A stretch of 64,000 nucleotides of DNA from Chrysogorgia sp. JL179-B06. Taxonomy: Eukaryota > Cnidaria > Anthozoa > Scleralcyonacea > Chrysogorgiidae. The stretch spans positions 908,501-972,500 of the forward strand of contig JAYKKM010000308.1 of the NCBI GenBank assembly GCA_035772405.1, in the 5' to 3' direction. Both the position numbers and the translations under genes were made by a program. How positions within the stretch are numbered: the stretch's first letter is position 1; each line of letters opens with the position of its first letter. The notes below the pieces were generated by a model that made no database searches, was not told the origin of the DNA, and saw only the letters and a program-made list of their open reading frames with translations. Shown here in pieces: positions 48,236 to 63,200 of this stretch.

Positions 48236-51200
48236 ATCCAAAATATGCTGTCTTAGGCGTAGAACGCAACAAAACCATTTTTAGACCAATCGGACTGTTA
48301 TTTTAAGAGTTGTCACCGTTTTCAGTGAGAAAAACACTTTTTCGAGAAAAAGTGTTTTTCTCCCAAATTTGACGCAAAAAGTGAAATTTGCTGAAAATTA
48401 ACCAAAATATGCTGTCTTAGGCGTAGAACGCAATAAAACAATTTTTAGATCAATCGGACTGTTATTTTAAAAGTTGTCACTGTTTTGAGTGAGAAAAACA
48501 CTTTTTCGAGAAAAAGTGTTTTTCTCCCAAATTTGAAGCAAAAAGTTAAATTTGCTCAAAATTAACCAAAATATGCTGTCTTAGGCGTAGAACGCAATAA
48601 AACTATTTTTAGAGCAATCGGACTGTTATTTTAAGAGTTGTCACTGTTTTTCTCCCAAATTTGACGCAAAAAGTGAAATTTGCTGAAAATTAACCAAAAT
48701 ATGCTGTCTTAGGCGTAGAACGCAATAAAACAATTTTTAGATCAATCGGACTGTTATTTTAAAAGTTGTCACTGTTTTGAGTGAGAAAAACACTTTTTCG
48801 AGAAAAAGTGTTTTTCTCCCCAAATTTGAAGCAAAAAGTTAAATTTGCTCAAAATTAACCAAATATGCTGTCTTAGGCGTAGAACCGCAATAAAACTATT
48901 TTTAGAGCAATCGGACTGTTATTTTAAGAGTTGTCACTGTTTTTCTCCCAAATTTGACGCAAAAAGTGAAATTTGCTGAAAATTAACCAAAATATGCTGT
49001 CTTAGGCGTAGAACGCAATAAAACAATTTTTAGAATCAATCGGACTGTTAATTTAAAAGTTGTCCACTGTTTTGAGTGAGAAAAACACTTTTTCGAGAAA
49101 AAGTGTTTTTCTCCCAAATTTGAAGCAAAAAGTTAAATTTGCTCAAAATTAACCAAAATATGCTGTCTTAGGCGTAGAACGCAATAAAACTATTTTTAGA
49201 GCAATCGGACTGTTATTTTAAGAGTTGTCACTGTTTGGAGTGAGAAAAAGACTTTTTCGAGAAAAAGTGTTTTTCTCCCAAATTTGACGCAAAAAGTGAA
49301 ATTTGCTGAAAATTAACCAAAATATGCTTTCTTATGCGTAGAACGCAATAAAACCATTTTTAGAGCAATCGGACTGTTATTTTAAGAGTTGTCACTGTTT
49401 TGAGTGAGAAAAACACTTTTTCGAGAAAAAGTGTTTTTCTCCCAAATTTGAAGCAAAAAGTTAAATTTGCTGAAAATTAACCAAAATATGCTGTCTTAGG
49501 CGTAGAACGCAATAAAACTATTTTTAGAGCAATCGGACTGTTATTTTAAGAGTTGTCACTGTTTGGAGTGAGAAAAAGACTTTTTCGAGAAAAAGTGTTT
49601 TTCTCCCAAATTTGACGCAAAAAGTGAAATTTGCTGAAAATTAACCAAAATATGCTTTCTTAGGCGTAGAACGCAATAAAACCATTTTTAGAGCAATCAG
49701 ACTGTTATTTTAAGAGTTGTCACTGTTTTGAGTGAGAAAAACACTTTTTCGAGAAAAAGTGTTTTTCTCCCAAATTTGAAGCAAAAAGTTAAATTTGCTG
49801 AAAATTAACGAAAATATGCTGTCTTAGGCGTAGAACGCAATAACACCATTTTTAGAGTAATCGGACTGTTATTTTAAGAGTTGTCACTGTTTTGAGTGAG
49901 AAAAAGACTTTTTCGAGAAAAAGTGTTTTTCTCCCAAATTTGAAGCAAAAAGTTAAATTTGCTGAAAATTAACCAAAATATGCTGTCTTAGGCGTAGAAC
50001 GCAATAACACCATTTTTAGAGCAATCGGACTGTTATTTTAAGAGTTGTCACTGTTTTGAGTGAGAAAAACACTTTTTCGAGAAAAAGTGTTTTTCTCCCA
50101 AATTTGACGCAAAAAGTGAAATTTGCTGAAAATTAACCAAAATATGCTGTCTTAGGCGTAGAACGCAATAACACCATTTTTAGAGCAATCGGACTGTTAT
50201 TTTAAGAGTTGTCACTGTTTTGAGTGAGAAAAACACTTTTTCGAGAAAAAGTGTTTTTCTCCCAAATTTGAAGCAAAAAGTTAAATTTGCTGAAAATTAA
50301 CCAAAATATGCTGTCTTAGGCGTAGAACGCAATAAAACTATTTTTAGAGCAATCGGACTGTTATTTTAAGAGTTGTCACTGTTTGGAGTGAGAAAAAGAC
50401 TTTTTCGAGAAAAAGTGTTTTTCTCCCAAATTTGACGCAAAAAGTGAAATTTGCTGAAAATTAACCAAAATATGCTTTCTTAGGCGTAGAACGCAATAAA
50501 ACCATTTTTAGAGCAATCAGACTGTTATTTTAAGAGTTGTCACTGTTTTGAGTGAGAAAAACACTTTTTCGAGAAAAAGTGTTTTTCTCCCAAATTTGAA
50601 GCAAAAAGTTAAATTTGCTGAAAATTAACGAAAATATGCTGTCTTAGGCGTAGAACGCAATAACACCATTTTTAGAGTAATCGGACTGTTATTTTAAGAG
50701 TTGTCACTGTTTTGAGTGAGAAAAACACTTTTTCGAGAAAAAGTGTTTTTCTCCCAAATTTGAAGCAAAAAGTTAAATTTGCTGAAAATTAACCAAAATA
50801 TGCTGTCTTAGGCGTAGAACGCAATAACAACCATTTTAGAGCAATCGGACTGTTATTTTAAGAGTTGTCACTGTTTTGAGTGAGAAAAACACTTTTTCGA
50901 GAAAAAGTGTTTTTCTCCCAAATTTGACGCAAAAAGTGAAATTTGCTGAAAATTAACCAAAATATGCTGTCTTAGGCGTAGAACGCAATAACACCATTTT
51001 TAGAGTAATCGGACTGTTATTTTAAGAGTTGTCACTGTTTTGAGTGAGAAAAACACTTTTTCGAGAAAAAGTGTTTTTCTCCCAAATTTGAAGCAAAAAG
51101 TTAAATTTGCTGAAAATTAACCAAAATATGCTGTCTTAGGCGTAGAATGCAATAACACCATTTTTAGAGCAATCGGACTGTTATTTTAAGAGTTGTCACT

Positions 51201-54200
51201 GTTTTGAGTGAGAAAAACACCTTTTTCGAGAAAAATGTTTTTCTCCCAAATTTGACGCAAAAAGTGAAATTTGCTGAAAATTAACCAAAATATGCTGTCT
51301 TAGGCGTAGAACGCAATAACACCATTTTTAGAGCAATCGGACTGTTATTTTAAGAGTTGTCACTGTTTTGAGTGAGAAAAACACTTTTTCGAGAAAAAGT
51401 GTTTTTCTCCCAAATTTGACGCAAAAAGTGAAATTTGCTGAAAATTATCCAAAATATGCTGTCTTAGGCGTAGAACGCAATAAAACCATTTTTAGACCAA
51501 TTGCACTGTTATTTTAAGAGTTGTCACCGTTTTCCGTGAGAAAAACACTTTCGAGAACTCAAATTTGACGCAAAAAGTGAAATTTGCTGAAAATTAACAA
51601 AATATGCTGTCTTATGCGTAGAACGCAATAAAACCATTTTTAGAGCGATCGGACTGTTATTTTAAAAGTTGTCACTGTTTTGAGTGAGACAAACACTTTT
51701 TCGAGAAAAAGTGTTTTTCTCCCAAATTTGATGCAAAAAGTGAAATTTGCTGAAAATTAACCAAAATATGCTGTCTTAGGCGTAGAACGCAATAACACCA
51801 TTTTTAGAGCAATCGGACTATTATTTTAAAGAGTTGTCACTGTTTGTGAGTGAGAAAAACACTTTTTCGAGAAAAAGTGTTTTTTTTTCCTCCAAATTTG
51901 ACCCAAAAAGTGAAATTGCTGAAAAATTAACCAAAATATGCTTTCTTAGGCGTAAACGCAATAAAAACCATTTTTAGATCAATCGGACTGTTATTTTAAA
52001 AGTTAGTCACTGTTTTGAGTGAGAAAAACACTTTTTCGAGAAAAAGTGTTTTCTCCCAAATAATTGAAGCAAAAAGTGAAATTTGCTGAAAATTAACCAA
52101 AATACGCTTTCTTAGGCGTAGAACGCAATAAAACCATTTTTTGAGCAATCGGACTATTATTTTAAGAGTTGTCACTGTTTTGAGTGAGAAAAACACTTTT
52201 TCGAGAAAAAGTGTTTTTCTCCCAAATTTGAAGCAAAAAGTTAAATTTGCTCAAAATTAACCAAAATATGCTGTCTTAGGCGTAGAACGCAATAAAACTA
52301 TTTTTAAAGCAATCGGACTGTTATTTTAAGAGTTGTCACTGTTTTGAGTGAGAAAAACACTTTTTCCGAGAAAAAGTTGTTTTTCTCCAAATTTGAAGCA
52401 AATAAGTTAAATTTGCTGAAAATTAACCAAAATATGCTTTCTTAGGCGTAGAACGCAATAACACCATTTTTAGAATAATCGGACTGTTATTTTAAGAGTT
52501 GTCACTGTTTTGAGTGAGAAAAACACTATTCGAGAAAAAGTGTTTTTCCTCCCAAATTTGAAGCAAAAAAGTGAAATTTGCTGAAAATTAACCAAAATAC
52601 GCTTTCTTAGCGTAGAACGCAATAAAACCATTTTTAGAGCAATCGGACTATTATTTTTAAGAGTTGTCACTGTTTTGAGTGAGAAAAACACTTTTTCGAG
52701 AAAAAGTGTTTTTCTCCCAAATTTGAAGCAAAAAGTTAAATTTGCTCAAAATTAACCAAAATATGCTGTCTTAGGCGTAGAACGCAATAAAACTATTTTT
52801 AGAGCAATCGGACTGTTATTTTGAGAAAAAGTGTTTTTCTCCCAAATTTGAAGCAAAAAGTTAAATTTGCTGAAAATTAACCAAAATATGCTTTCTTAGG
52901 CGTAGAACGCAATAAAACCATTTTTAGATCAATCGGACTGTTATTTTAAAAGTTGTCACTGTTTTGAGTGAGAAAAATACTTTTTCGAGAAAAAGTGTTT
53001 TTCTCCCAAATTTGAAGCAAAAATTTAAATTTGCTGAAAATTAACCAAAATATGCTGTCTTAGGCGTAGAACGCAATAACACCATTTTTAGAGCAATCGG
53101 ACTGTTATTTTAAGAGTTGTCACTGTTTTGAGTGAGAAAAACACTTTTTCGAGAAAAAGTGTTTTTCTTCCAAATTTGACGCAAAAAGTGAAATTTGCTG
53201 AAAATTAACCAAAATATGCTGTCTTAGGCGTAGAACGCAATAAAACCATTTTTAGACCAATCGGACTGTTATTTTAAGAGTTGTCACCGTTTTCAGTGAG
53301 AAAAACACTTTTTCGAGAAAAAGTGTTTTTCTCCCAAATTTGACGCAAAAAGTTAAATTTGCTGAAAATTAACCAAAATATGCTGTCTTAGGCGTAGAAC
53401 GCAATAAAACAATTTTTAGATCAATCGGACTGTTATTTTAAAAGTTGTCACTGTTTTGAGTGAGAAAAACACTTTTTCGAGAAAACGTGTTTTTCTCCCA
53501 AATTTGACGCAAAAAGTGAAATTTGCTGAAAATTAACCAAAATATGCTGTCTTAGGCGTAGAACGCAATAAAACTATTTTTAGACCAATCGGACTGTTAT
53601 TTTAAAAGTTGTCACTGTTTTGAGTGAGAAAAACACTTTTTCCTTTTTCGAGAAAAAGTGTTTTTCTCCCAAATTTGAAGCAAAAAGTTAAATTTGCTGA
53701 AAATTAACCAAAATATGCTGTCTTAGGCGTAGAACGCAATAAAACTATTTTTAGAGCAATCGGACTGTTATTTTAAGAGTTGTCACTGTTTTTCTCCCAA
53801 ATTTGACGCAAAAAGTGAAATTTGCTGAAAATTAACCAAAATATGCTGTCTTAGGCGTAGAACGCAATAAAACAATTTTTAGATCAATCGGACTGTTATT
53901 TTAAAAGTTGTCACTGTTTTGAGTGAGAAAAACACTTTTTCGAGAAAAAGTGTTTTTCTCCCAAATTTGAAGCAAAAAGTTAAATTTGCTCAAAATTAAC
54001 CAAAATATGCTGTCTTAGGCGTAGAACGCAATAAAACTATTTTTAGAGCAATCGGACTGTTATTTTAAGAGTTGTCACTGTTTTTCTCCCAAATTTGACG
54101 CAAAAAGTGATATTTGCTGAAAATTAACCAAAATATGCTGTCTTAGGCGTAGAACGCAATAAAACAATTTTTAGATCAATCGGACTGTTATTTTAAAAGT

Positions 54201-57200
54201 TGTCACTGTTTTGAGTGAGAAAAACACTTTTTCGAGAAAAAGTGTTTTTCTCCCAAATTTGAAGCAAAAAGTTAAATTTGCTCAAAATTAACCAAAATAT
54301 GCTGTCTTAGGCGTAGAACGCAATAAAACTATTTTTAGAGCAATCGGACTGTTATTTTAAGAGTTGTCACTGTTTGGAGTGAGAAAAACACTTTTTCGAG
54401 AAAAAGTGTTTTTCTCCCAAATTTGACGCAAAAAGTGAAATTTGCTGAAAATTAACCAAAATATGCTTTCTTAGGCGTAGAACGCAATAAAACCATTTTT
54501 AGAGCAATCAGACTGTTATTTTAAGAGTTGTCACTGTTTTGAGTGAGAAAAACACTTTTTCGAGAAAAAGTGTTTTTCTCCCAAATTTGAAGCAAAAAGT
54601 GAAATTTGCTGAAAATTAACGAAAATATGCTGTCTTAGGCGTAGAACGCAATAAAACCATTTTTAAACCAATTGCACTGTTATTTTAAGAGTCGTCACCG
54701 TTTTCCGTGAGAAAAACACTTTCGAGAACTCAAATTTGACGCAAAAAGTGAAATTTGCTGAAAATTAACAAAATATGCTGTCTTATGCGTAGAACGTAAT
54801 AAAACTATTTTTAGAGCAATCGGACTGTTATTTTAAAAGTTGTCACTGTTTTGAGTGAGAAAAACACTTTTTCGAGAAAAAGTGTTTTTCTCCCAAATTT
54901 GACGCAAAAAGTGAAATTTGCTGAAAATTAACCAAAATATGCTGTCTTAGGCGTAGAACGCAATAACACCATTTTTAGAGCAATCGGACTGTTATTTTAA
55001 GAGTTGTCACTGTTTTGAGTGAGAAAAACACTTTTTCGAGAAAAAGTGTTTTTCTCCCAAATTTGACGCAAAAAGTGAAATTTGCTGAAAATTATCCAAA
55101 ATATGCTGTCTTAGGCGTAGAACGCAATAAAACCATTTTTAGACCAATTGCACTGTTATTTTAAGAGTTGTCACCGTTTTCCGTGAGAAAAACACTTTCG
55201 AGAACTCAAATTTGACGCAAAAAGTGAAATTTGCTGAAAATTAACAAAATATGCTGTCTTATGCGTAGAACGCAATAAAACCATTTTTAGAGCGATCGGA
55301 CTGTTATTTTAAAAGTTGTCACTGTTTTGAGTGAGACAAACACTTTTTCGAGAAAAAGTGTTTTTCTCCCAAATTTGATGCAAAAAGTGAAATTTGCTGA
55401 AAATTAACCAAAATATGCTGTCTTAGGCGTAGAACGCAATAACACCATTTTTAGAGCAATCGGACTATTATTTTAAGAGTTGTCACTGTTTTGAGTGAGA
55501 AAAACACTTTTTCGAGAAAAAGTGTTTTTTTCCCAAATTTGACCCAAAAAGTGAAATTTGCTGAAAATTAACCAAAATATGCTTTCTTAGGCGTAGAACG
55601 CAATAAAATCATTTTTAGATCAATCGGACTGTTATTTTAAAAGTTGTCACTGTTTTGAGTGAGAAAAACACTTTTTCGAGAAAAAGTGTTTTTCTCCCAA
55701 ATTTGAAGCAAAAAGTGAAATTTGCTGAAAATTAACCAAAATACGCTTTCTTAGGCGTAGAACGCAATAAAACCATTTTTTGAGCAATCGGACTATTATT
55801 TTAAGAGTTGTCACTGTTTTGAGTGAGAAAAACACTTTTTCGAGAAAAAGTGTTTTTCTCCCAAATTTGAAGCAAAAAGTTAAATTTGCTCAAAATTAAC
55901 CAAAATATGCTGTCTTAGGCGTAGAACGCAATAAAACTATTTTTAAAGCAATCGGACTGTTATTTTAAGAGTTGTCACTGTTTTGAGTGAGAAAAACACT
56001 TTTTCGAGAAAAAGTGTTTTTCTCCCAAATTTGAAGCAAAAAGTTAAATTTGCTGAAAATTAACCAAAATATGCTGTCTTAGGCGTAGAACGCAATAACA
56101 CCATTTTTAGAATAATCGGACTGTTATTTTAAGAGTTGTCACTGTTTTGAGTGAGAAAAACACTTTTTCGAGAAAAAGTGTTTTTCTCCCAAATTTGAAG
56201 CAAAAAGTGAAATTTGCTGAAAATTAACCAAAATACGCTTTCTTAGGCGTAGAACGCAATAAAACCATTTTTAGAGCAATCGGACTATTATTTTAAGAGT
56301 TGTCACTGTTTTGAGTGAGAAAAACACTTTTTCGAGAAAAAGTGTTTTTCTCCCAAATTTGAAGCAAAAAGTTAAATTTGCTCAAAATTAACCAAAATAT
56401 GCTGTCTTAGGCGTAGAACGCAATAAAACTATTTTTAAAGCAATCGGACTGTTATTTTAAGAGTTGTCACTGTTTTGAGTGAGAAAAACACTTTTTCGAG
56501 AAAAAGTGTTTTTCTCCCAAATTTGAAGCAAAAAGTTAAATTTGCTGAAAATTAACCAAAATATGCTTTCTTAGGCGTAGAACGCAATAACACCATTTTT
56601 AGAATAATCGGACAGTTATTTTAAGAGTTGTCACTGTTTTGAGTGAGAAAAACACTTTTTCGAGAAAAAGTGTTTTTCTCCCAAATTTGACGCAATAAGT
56701 GAAATTTGCTGAAAATTAACCAAAATATGCTGTCTTAGGCGTAGAACGCAATAAAACCATTTTTAGATCAATCGGACTGTTATTTTAAAAGTTGTCACTG
56801 TTTTGAGTGAGAAAAACACTTTTTCGAGAAAAAGTGTTTTTCTCCCAAATTTGAAGCAAAAAGTTAAATTTGCTGAAAATTAACCAAAATATGCTGTCTT
56901 AGGCGTAGAACGCAATAACACCATTTTTAGAGCAATCGGACTGTTATTTTAAGAGTTGTCACTGTTTTGAGTGAGAAAAACACTTTTTCGAGAAAAAGTG
57001 TTTTTCTCCCAAATTTGACGCAAAAAGTGAAATTTGCTGAAAATTAACCAAAATATGCTGTCTTAGGCGTAGAACGCAATAAAACCATTTTTAGAGCAAT
57101 CGGACTGTTATTTTAAGAGTTGTCACGCGTTTCAGTGAGAAAAACACTTTTTCGAGAAAAAGTGTTTTTCTCCCAAATTTGACGCAAAAAGTGAAATTTG

Positions 57201-60200
57201 CTGAAAATTAACCAAAATATGCTGTCTTAGGCGTAGAACGCAATAAAACCATTTTTAGATCAATCGGACTGTTATTTTAAAAGTTGTCACTGTTTTGAGT
57301 GAGAAAAACACTTTTTCGAGAAAAAGTGTTTTTCTCCCAAATTTGACGCAAAAAGTGAAATTTGCTGAAAATTAACTAAAATATGCTGTCTTAGGCGTAG
57401 AACGCAATAAAACCATTTTTAGACCAATCGGACTGTTATTTTAAGAGTTGTCACCGTTTTCAGTGAGAAAAACACTTTTTCGAGAAAAAGTGTTTTTCTC
57501 CCAAATTTGAGCCAAAAAGTTAAATTTGCTGAAAATTAACCAAAATATGCTGTCTTAGGCGTAGAACGCAATAAAACTATTTTTAGAGCAATCGGACTGT
57601 TATTTTAAGAGTTGTCACTGTTTTTCTCCCAAATTTGACGCAAAAAGTGAAATTTGCTGAAAATTAACCAAAATATGCTGTCTTAGGCGTAGAACGCAAT
57701 AAAACAATTTTTAGATCAATCGGACTGTTATTTTAAAAGTTGTCACTGTTTTGAGTGAGAAAAACACTTTTTCGAGAAAAAGTGTTTTTCTCCCAAATTT
57801 GAAGCAAAAAGTTAAATTTGCTCAAAATTAACCAAAATATGCTGTCTTAGGCGTAGAACGCAATAAAACTATTTTTAGAGCAATCGGACTGTTATTTTAA
57901 GAGTTGTCACTGTTTTTCTCCCAAATTTGACGCAAAAAGTGAAATTTGCTGAAAATTAACCAAAATATGCTGTCTTAGGCGTAGAACGCAATAAAACAAT
58001 TTTTAGATCAATCGGACTGTTATTTTAAAAGTTGTCACTGTTTTGAGTGAGAAAAACACTTTTTCGAGAAAAAGTGTTTTTCTCCCAAATTTGAAGCAAA
58101 AAGTGAAATTTGCTCAAAATTAACCAAAATATGCTGTCTTAGGCGTAGAACGCAATAAAACTATTTTTAGAGCAATCGGACTGTTATTTTAAGAGTTGTC
58201 ACTGTTTGGAGTGAGAAAAACACTTTTTCGAGAAAAAGTGTTTTTCTCCCAAATTTGACGCAAAAAGTGAAATTTGCTGAAAATTAACCAAAATATGCTG
58301 TCTTAGGCGTAGAACGCAATAACACCATTTTTAGAGCAATCGGACTGTTATTTTAAGAGTTGTCACTGTTTTGAGTGAGAAAAACACTTTTTCGAGAAAA
58401 AGTGTTTTTCTCCCAAATTTGAAGCAAAAAGTGAAATTTGCTGAAAATTAACCCAAATATGCTATCTTAGGCGTAGAACGCAATAAAACCATTTTTAGAC
58501 CAATTGCACTGTTATTTTAAGAGTCGTCACCGTTTTCCTATGAGAAAAACACTATTCGAGAACTCTCAAATTTGAGCCAAAAAGTGAAATTTGCTGAAAA
58601 TTAACAAAATATGCTGTCTTATGCGTAGAACGTAATAAAACTATTTTTAGAGCAATCGGACTGTTATTTTAAAAGTTGTCACTGTTTTGAGTGAGAAAAA
58701 CACTTTTTCGAGAAAAAGTGTTTTTCTCCCAAATTTGACGCAAAAAGTGAAATTTGCTGAAAATTAACCAAAATATGCTGTCTTAGGCGTAGAACGCAAT
58801 AACACCATTTTTAGAGCAATCGGACTATTATTTTAAGAGTTGTAACTGTTTTGAGTAAGAAAAACACTTTTTCGAGAAAAAGTGTTTTTTTCCCAAATTT
58901 GACGCAAAAAGTGAAATTTGCTGAAAATTAACCAAAATATGCTGTCTTAGGCGTAGAACGCAATAACACCATTTTTAGAGCAATCGGACTGTTATTTTAA
59001 GAGTTGTCACTGTTTTGAGTGAGAAAAACACTTTTTTGAGAAAAAGTGTTTTTCTTCCAAATTTGACGCAAAAAGTGAAATTTGCTGAAAATTAACCAAA
59101 ATATGCTGTCTAGGCGTAGAACGCAATAACACCATTTTTAGAGCAATCGGACTGTTATTTTAAGAGTTGTCACTGTTTTGAGTGAGAAAAACACTTTTTC
59201 GAGAAAAATTGTTTTTCTCCCAAATTTGACGCAAAAAGTGAAATTTGCTGAAAATTATCCAAAATATGCTGTCTTAGGCGTAGAACGCAATAAAACCATT
59301 TTTAGAGCAATCGGACTGTTATTTTAAGAGTTGTCACTGTTTTGAGTGAGAAAAATACTTTTTCGAGAAAAAGTGTTTTTCTCCCAAATTTGACGCAAAA
59401 AGTGAAATTTGCTGAAAATTAACCAAAATATGCTGTCTTAGGCGTAGAACGCAATAACACCATTTTTAGAGCAATCGGACTGTTATTTTAAGAGTTGTCA
59501 CTGTTTTGAGTGAGAAAAACACTTTTTCGAGAAAAAGTGTTTTTCTCCCAAATTTGACGCAAAAAGTGAAATTTGCTGAAAATTAACCAAAATATGCTGT
59601 CTTAGGCGTAGAACGCAATAAAACCATTTTTAGACCAATCGCACTGTTATTTTAAGAGTTGTCACCGTTTTCCGTGAGAGAAACACTTTCGAGAACTCAA
59701 ATTTGACGCAAAAAGTGAAATTTGCTGAAAATTAACCAAAATATGCTGTCTTTGGCGTAGAACGCAATAACACCATTTTTAGAGCAATCGGACTGTTATT
59801 TTAAGAGTTGTCACTGTTTTGAGTGAGAAAAACACTTTTTCGAGCTGTTATTTTAAGAGTTGTCACTGTTTTGAGTGAGAAAAACACTTTTTCGAGAAAA
59901 AGTGTTTTTCTCCCAAATTTGACGCAAAAAGTGAAATTTGCTGAAAATTATCCAAAATATGCTTTCTTAGGCGTAGAACGCAATAAAGCCGTTTTTAGAC
60001 CAATTGCACTGTTATTTTAAGAGTTGTCACCGTTTTCCTTTAGAAAAACACTTTCGAGAACTCAAATTTGACGCAAAAAGTGAAATTTGCTGAAAATTAA
60101 CAAAATATGCTGTCTTATGCGTAGAACGCAATAAAACCATTTTTAGAGCAATCGGACTGTTATTTTAAAAGTTGTCACTGTTTTGAGTGAGAAAAACACT

Positions 60201-63200
60201 TTTTCGAGAAAAAGTGTTTTTCTCCCAAATTTGACGCAAAAAGTGAAATTTGCTGAAAATTAACCAAAATATGCTGTCTTAGGCGTAGAACGCAATAACA
60301 CCATTTTTAGAGCAATCGGACTGTTATTTTAAGAGTTGTCACTGTTTTGAGTGAGAAAAACACTTTTTCGAGAAAAAGTGTTTTTCTCCCAAATTTGACG
60401 CAAAAAGTGAAATTTGCTGAAAATTATCCAAAATATGCTGTCTTAGGCGTAGAACGCAATAAAACCATTTTTAGACCAATTGCACTGTTATTTTAAGAGT
60501 TGTCACCGTTTTCCGTGAGAAAAACACTTTCGAGAACTCAAATTTGACGCAAAAAGTGAAATTTGCTGAAAATTAACAAAATATGCTGTCTTAGGCGTAG
60601 AACGCAATAAAACCATTTTTAGAGCAATCGGACTGTTATTTTAAAAGTTGTCACTGTTTTGAGTGAGAAAAACACTTTTTCGAGAAAAAGTGTTTTTCTC
60701 CCAAATTTGACGCAAAAAGTTAAATTTGCTGAAAATTAACCAAAATATGCTGTCTTAGGCGTAGAACGCAATAACACCATTTTTAGAGCAATCGGACTAT
60801 TATTTTAAGAGTTGTCACTGTTTTGAGTGAGAAAAACACTTTTTCGAGAAAAAGTGTTTTTTTCCCAAATTTGACGCAAAAAGTGAAATTTGCTGAAAAT
60901 TAACCAAAATATGCTGTCTTAGGCGTAGAACGCAATAACACCATTTTTAGAGCAATCGGACTGTTATTTTAAGAGTTGTCACTGTTTTGAGTGAGAAAAA
61001 CACTTTTTTGAGAAAAAGTGTTTTTCTTCCAAATTTGACGCAAAAAGTGAAATTTGCTGAAAATTAACCAAAATATGCTGTCTTAGGCGTAGAACGCAAT
61101 AAAACTATTTTTAGAGCAATCGGACTGTTATTTTAAGAGTTGTCACTGTTTTTCTCCCAAATTTGACGCAAAAAGTGAAATTTGCTGAAAATTAACCAAA
61201 ATATGCTGTCTTAGGCGTAGAACGCAATAAAACCATTTTTAGATCAATCGGACTGTTATTTTAAAAGTTGTCACTGTTTTGAGTGAGAAAAACACTTTTT
61301 CGAGAAAAAGTGTTTTTCTCCCAAATTTGAAGCAAAAAGTTAAATTTGCTGAAAATTAACCAAAATATGCTGTCTTAGGCGTAGAACGCAATAAAACTAT
61401 TTTTAGAGCAATCGGACTGTTATTTTAAGAGTTGTCACTGTTTTTATCTCTCGAGTTTTTCTCCCAAATTTGACGCAAAAAGTGAAATTTGCTGAAAATT
61501 AACCAAAATAAGCTGTCTTAGGCGTAGAACGCAATAAAACCATGTTTAGAGCAATCGACTGTTATTTTAAAAGTTGTCACTGTTTTGAGTGAGAAAAACA
61601 CTTTTTCGAGAAAAAGTGTTTTTCTCCCAAATTGGACGCAAAAAAGTGAAATTTGCTGAAAATTAACCAAAATATCTGTCTTAGGCGTAGAACGCTATAA
61701 CACCATTTTTAGAGCAATCGGACTGGTTATTTTAAGAGTTGTCACTGTTTTGAGTGAGAAAAACACTTTTTCGAGAAAAAGTATTTTTCTCCCAAATTTG
61801 ACGCAAAAAGTGAAATTTGCTGAAAATTATCCAAAATATGCTGTCTTAGGCGTAGAACGCAATAAAACCATTTTTAGACCAATTGCACTGTTATTTTAAG
61901 AGTTGTCACCGTTTTCCGTGAGAAAAACACTTTCGAGAAAAAGTGTTTTTCTCCCAAATTTGACGCAAAAAGTGAAATTTGCTGAAAATTAACCAAAATA
62001 TGCTGTCTTAGGCGTAGAACGCAATAAAACCATTTTTAGAGCAATCGGACTGTTATTTTAAAAGTTGTCACTGTTTTGAGTGAGAAAAACACTTTTTCGA
62101 GAAAAAGTGTTTTTCTCCCAAATTTGACGCAAAAAGTGAAATTTGCTGAAAATTAACCAAAATATGCTGTCTTAGGCGTAGAACTAACGCAATAACACCA
62201 TTTTTAGAGCAATCGGACTATTATTTTAAGAGTTGTCACTGTTTTGAGTGAGAAAAACACTTTTTCGAGAAAAAGTGTTTTTTTCCCAAATTTGACGCAA
62301 AAAGTGAAATTTGCTGAAAATTAACCAAAATATGCTGTCTTAGGCGTAGAACGCAATAACACCATTTTTAGAGCAATCGGACTGTTATTTTAAGAGTTGT
62401 CACTGGCGTTTTTCTCCCAAATTTGACGCAAAAAGTGAAATTTGCTGAAATTATCCAAAATATGCTGTCTTAGGCGTAGAACGCAATAAAACCTTTTTTA
62501 GATCAATCGGACTGTTATTTTAAAAAGTTGTCACTGTTTTGAGTGAGAAAAACACTTTTTCGAGAAAAAGTGTTTTTCTCCCTAATTTGAAGCAAAAAGT
62601 TTAATTTGCTGAAAATTAACCAAAATATGCTGTCTTAGGCGTAGAACGCAATAAAACCATTTTTAGAGCAATCGGACTGTTATTTTAAAAGTTGTCACTG
62701 TTTTTCTCCCAAATTTGACGCAAAAAGTGAAATTTGCTGAAAATTAACCAAAATATGCTGTCTTAGGCGTAGAACGCAATAACACCATTTTTAGAGCAAT
62801 CGGACTGTTATTTTAAGAGTTGTCACTGTTTTGAGTGAGAAAAACACTTTTTCGAGAAAAAGTGTTTTTCTCCCAAATTTGACGCAAAAAGTGAAATTTG
62901 CTGAAAATTAACCAAAATATGCTGTCTTAGGCGTAGAACGCAATAAAACCATTTTTAGATCAATCGGACTGTTATTTTAAAAGTTGTCACTGTTTTGAGT
63001 GAGAAAAACACTTTTTCCTTTTTCGAGAAAAAGTGTTTTTCTCCCAAATTTGAAGCAAAAAGTTAAATTTGCTGAAAATTAACCAAAATATGCTGTCTTA
63101 GGCGTAGAACGCAATAAAACTATTTTTAGAGCAATCGGACTGTTATTTTTAAAGTTGTCACGGTTTTTACTTTTTTCGTCTCACAAATTTGACGCAAAAA

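Noticed and set aside
51996..60020. Open frames inside the satellite (for example 51,996, 52,470, 55,647 and 59,823)
   Set aside because: They recur at the same phase of the repeat and are low-complexity products of it, with no start context or function.
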